From positions 15,686,001 through 15,750,000 of the forward strand of contig NC_135123.1 of assembly GCF_050908995.1 (NCBI RefSeq): 64,000 nucleotides of DNA. The letters run 5' to 3'. The DNA comes from Andrena cerasifolii (lineage: Eukaryota; Arthropoda; Insecta; Hymenoptera; Andrenidae). The notes beneath the pieces are model-generated. The model was not told the origin of the DNA, made no database searches, and saw only the letters and a list, made by a program, of their open reading frames with translations. Position numbers and translations under genes: made by a program. The number at the start of each line of letters is the position of its first letter. The first letter of the stretch is position 1. This document shows, piece after piece, positions 63,942 through 64,000 of this stretch.

Positions 63942-64000
63942 TGAAAAAATTTTTTATACAGTTAAAGCCCAACTCTGTACGTACCTACATAAATACTAGC

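Larger units (their letters stand above)
58107..64000. other. 5' flank or first intron region right of the signal-peptide exon
   Basis: No coding exon recognised. GC-rich patches lie at about 59.35-59.95 and 60.72-61.2 kb and contain overlapping open frames of 66-128 codons without known domains; one could hold the promoter or a leader exon of the Dpr gene, but I saw no clear TATA or initiator arrangement. A mariner-like end lies at 61211 and an AT-rich repeat copy at 63875-63941. The rest, including 61.4-63.8 kb, is AT-rich with nothing I can name. Confidence 0.5.

Overview
The window looks like nuclear DNA of an arthropod, most probably an insect. The main support is one split gene on the minus strand encoding a two-immunoglobulin-domain cell-surface protein of the insect Dpr family. 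By recall it resembles Drosophila Dpr20 most closely. The AT-rich background, the sharp GC/CpG-rich patches and the repeat mix would suit a hymenopteran, but that is inference.

The gene runs right to left. A signal-peptide exon lies at 57945-58106. Four more coding exons follow at 29119-29360 (start of Ig1), 25020-25239 (rest of Ig1), 10099-10282 (first half of Ig2) and 2862-3004 (end of Ig2). All five join in frame with consensus GT/AG sites and matching phases (1, 0, 1, 2, then 1 open to the left). Together they give 289 residues plus one base. The last exon, which in this family usually carries a hydrophobic or GPI-type tail, was not found and is probably left of position 1. Any further 5' exons and the promoter would lie right of 58106. 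Intron lengths are about 28.6, 3.9, 14.7 and 7.1 kb, with the fifth longer than 2.8 kb.

Nearly all the rest is intron or 5' flank. It holds many short non-autonomous DNA transposons with terminal inverted repeats: three copies of a family with 3-bp TAA/TTA target duplications (PIF/Harbinger type), elements flanked by TTAA, a near-complete foldback with Tc1/mariner-like ends, hAT-like ends, and two elements of unclear class. There is also a broken 3' end of a Jockey/I-type LINE with an AAT-repeat tail, and two copies of a tRNA-related SINE with a conserved non-tRNA head. A 519-bp near-perfect inverted repeat with about 165-bp arms sits around an AT-repeat loop near 29.7-30.2 kb. No second protein-coding gene could be supported. 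The longest other open frames (up to 235 codons) lie in GC-rich patches where stops are rare, and they resemble nothing I recognise.

The less expected observations are the head-plus-tRNA SINE layout, the long hairpin, a chain of short stems near 26.5 kb, a triplicated motif near 41 kb, a histidine cluster before Ig1, and an ambiguous open frame upstream of the signal-peptide ATG. No CRISPR array, operon or prokaryotic feature is present.
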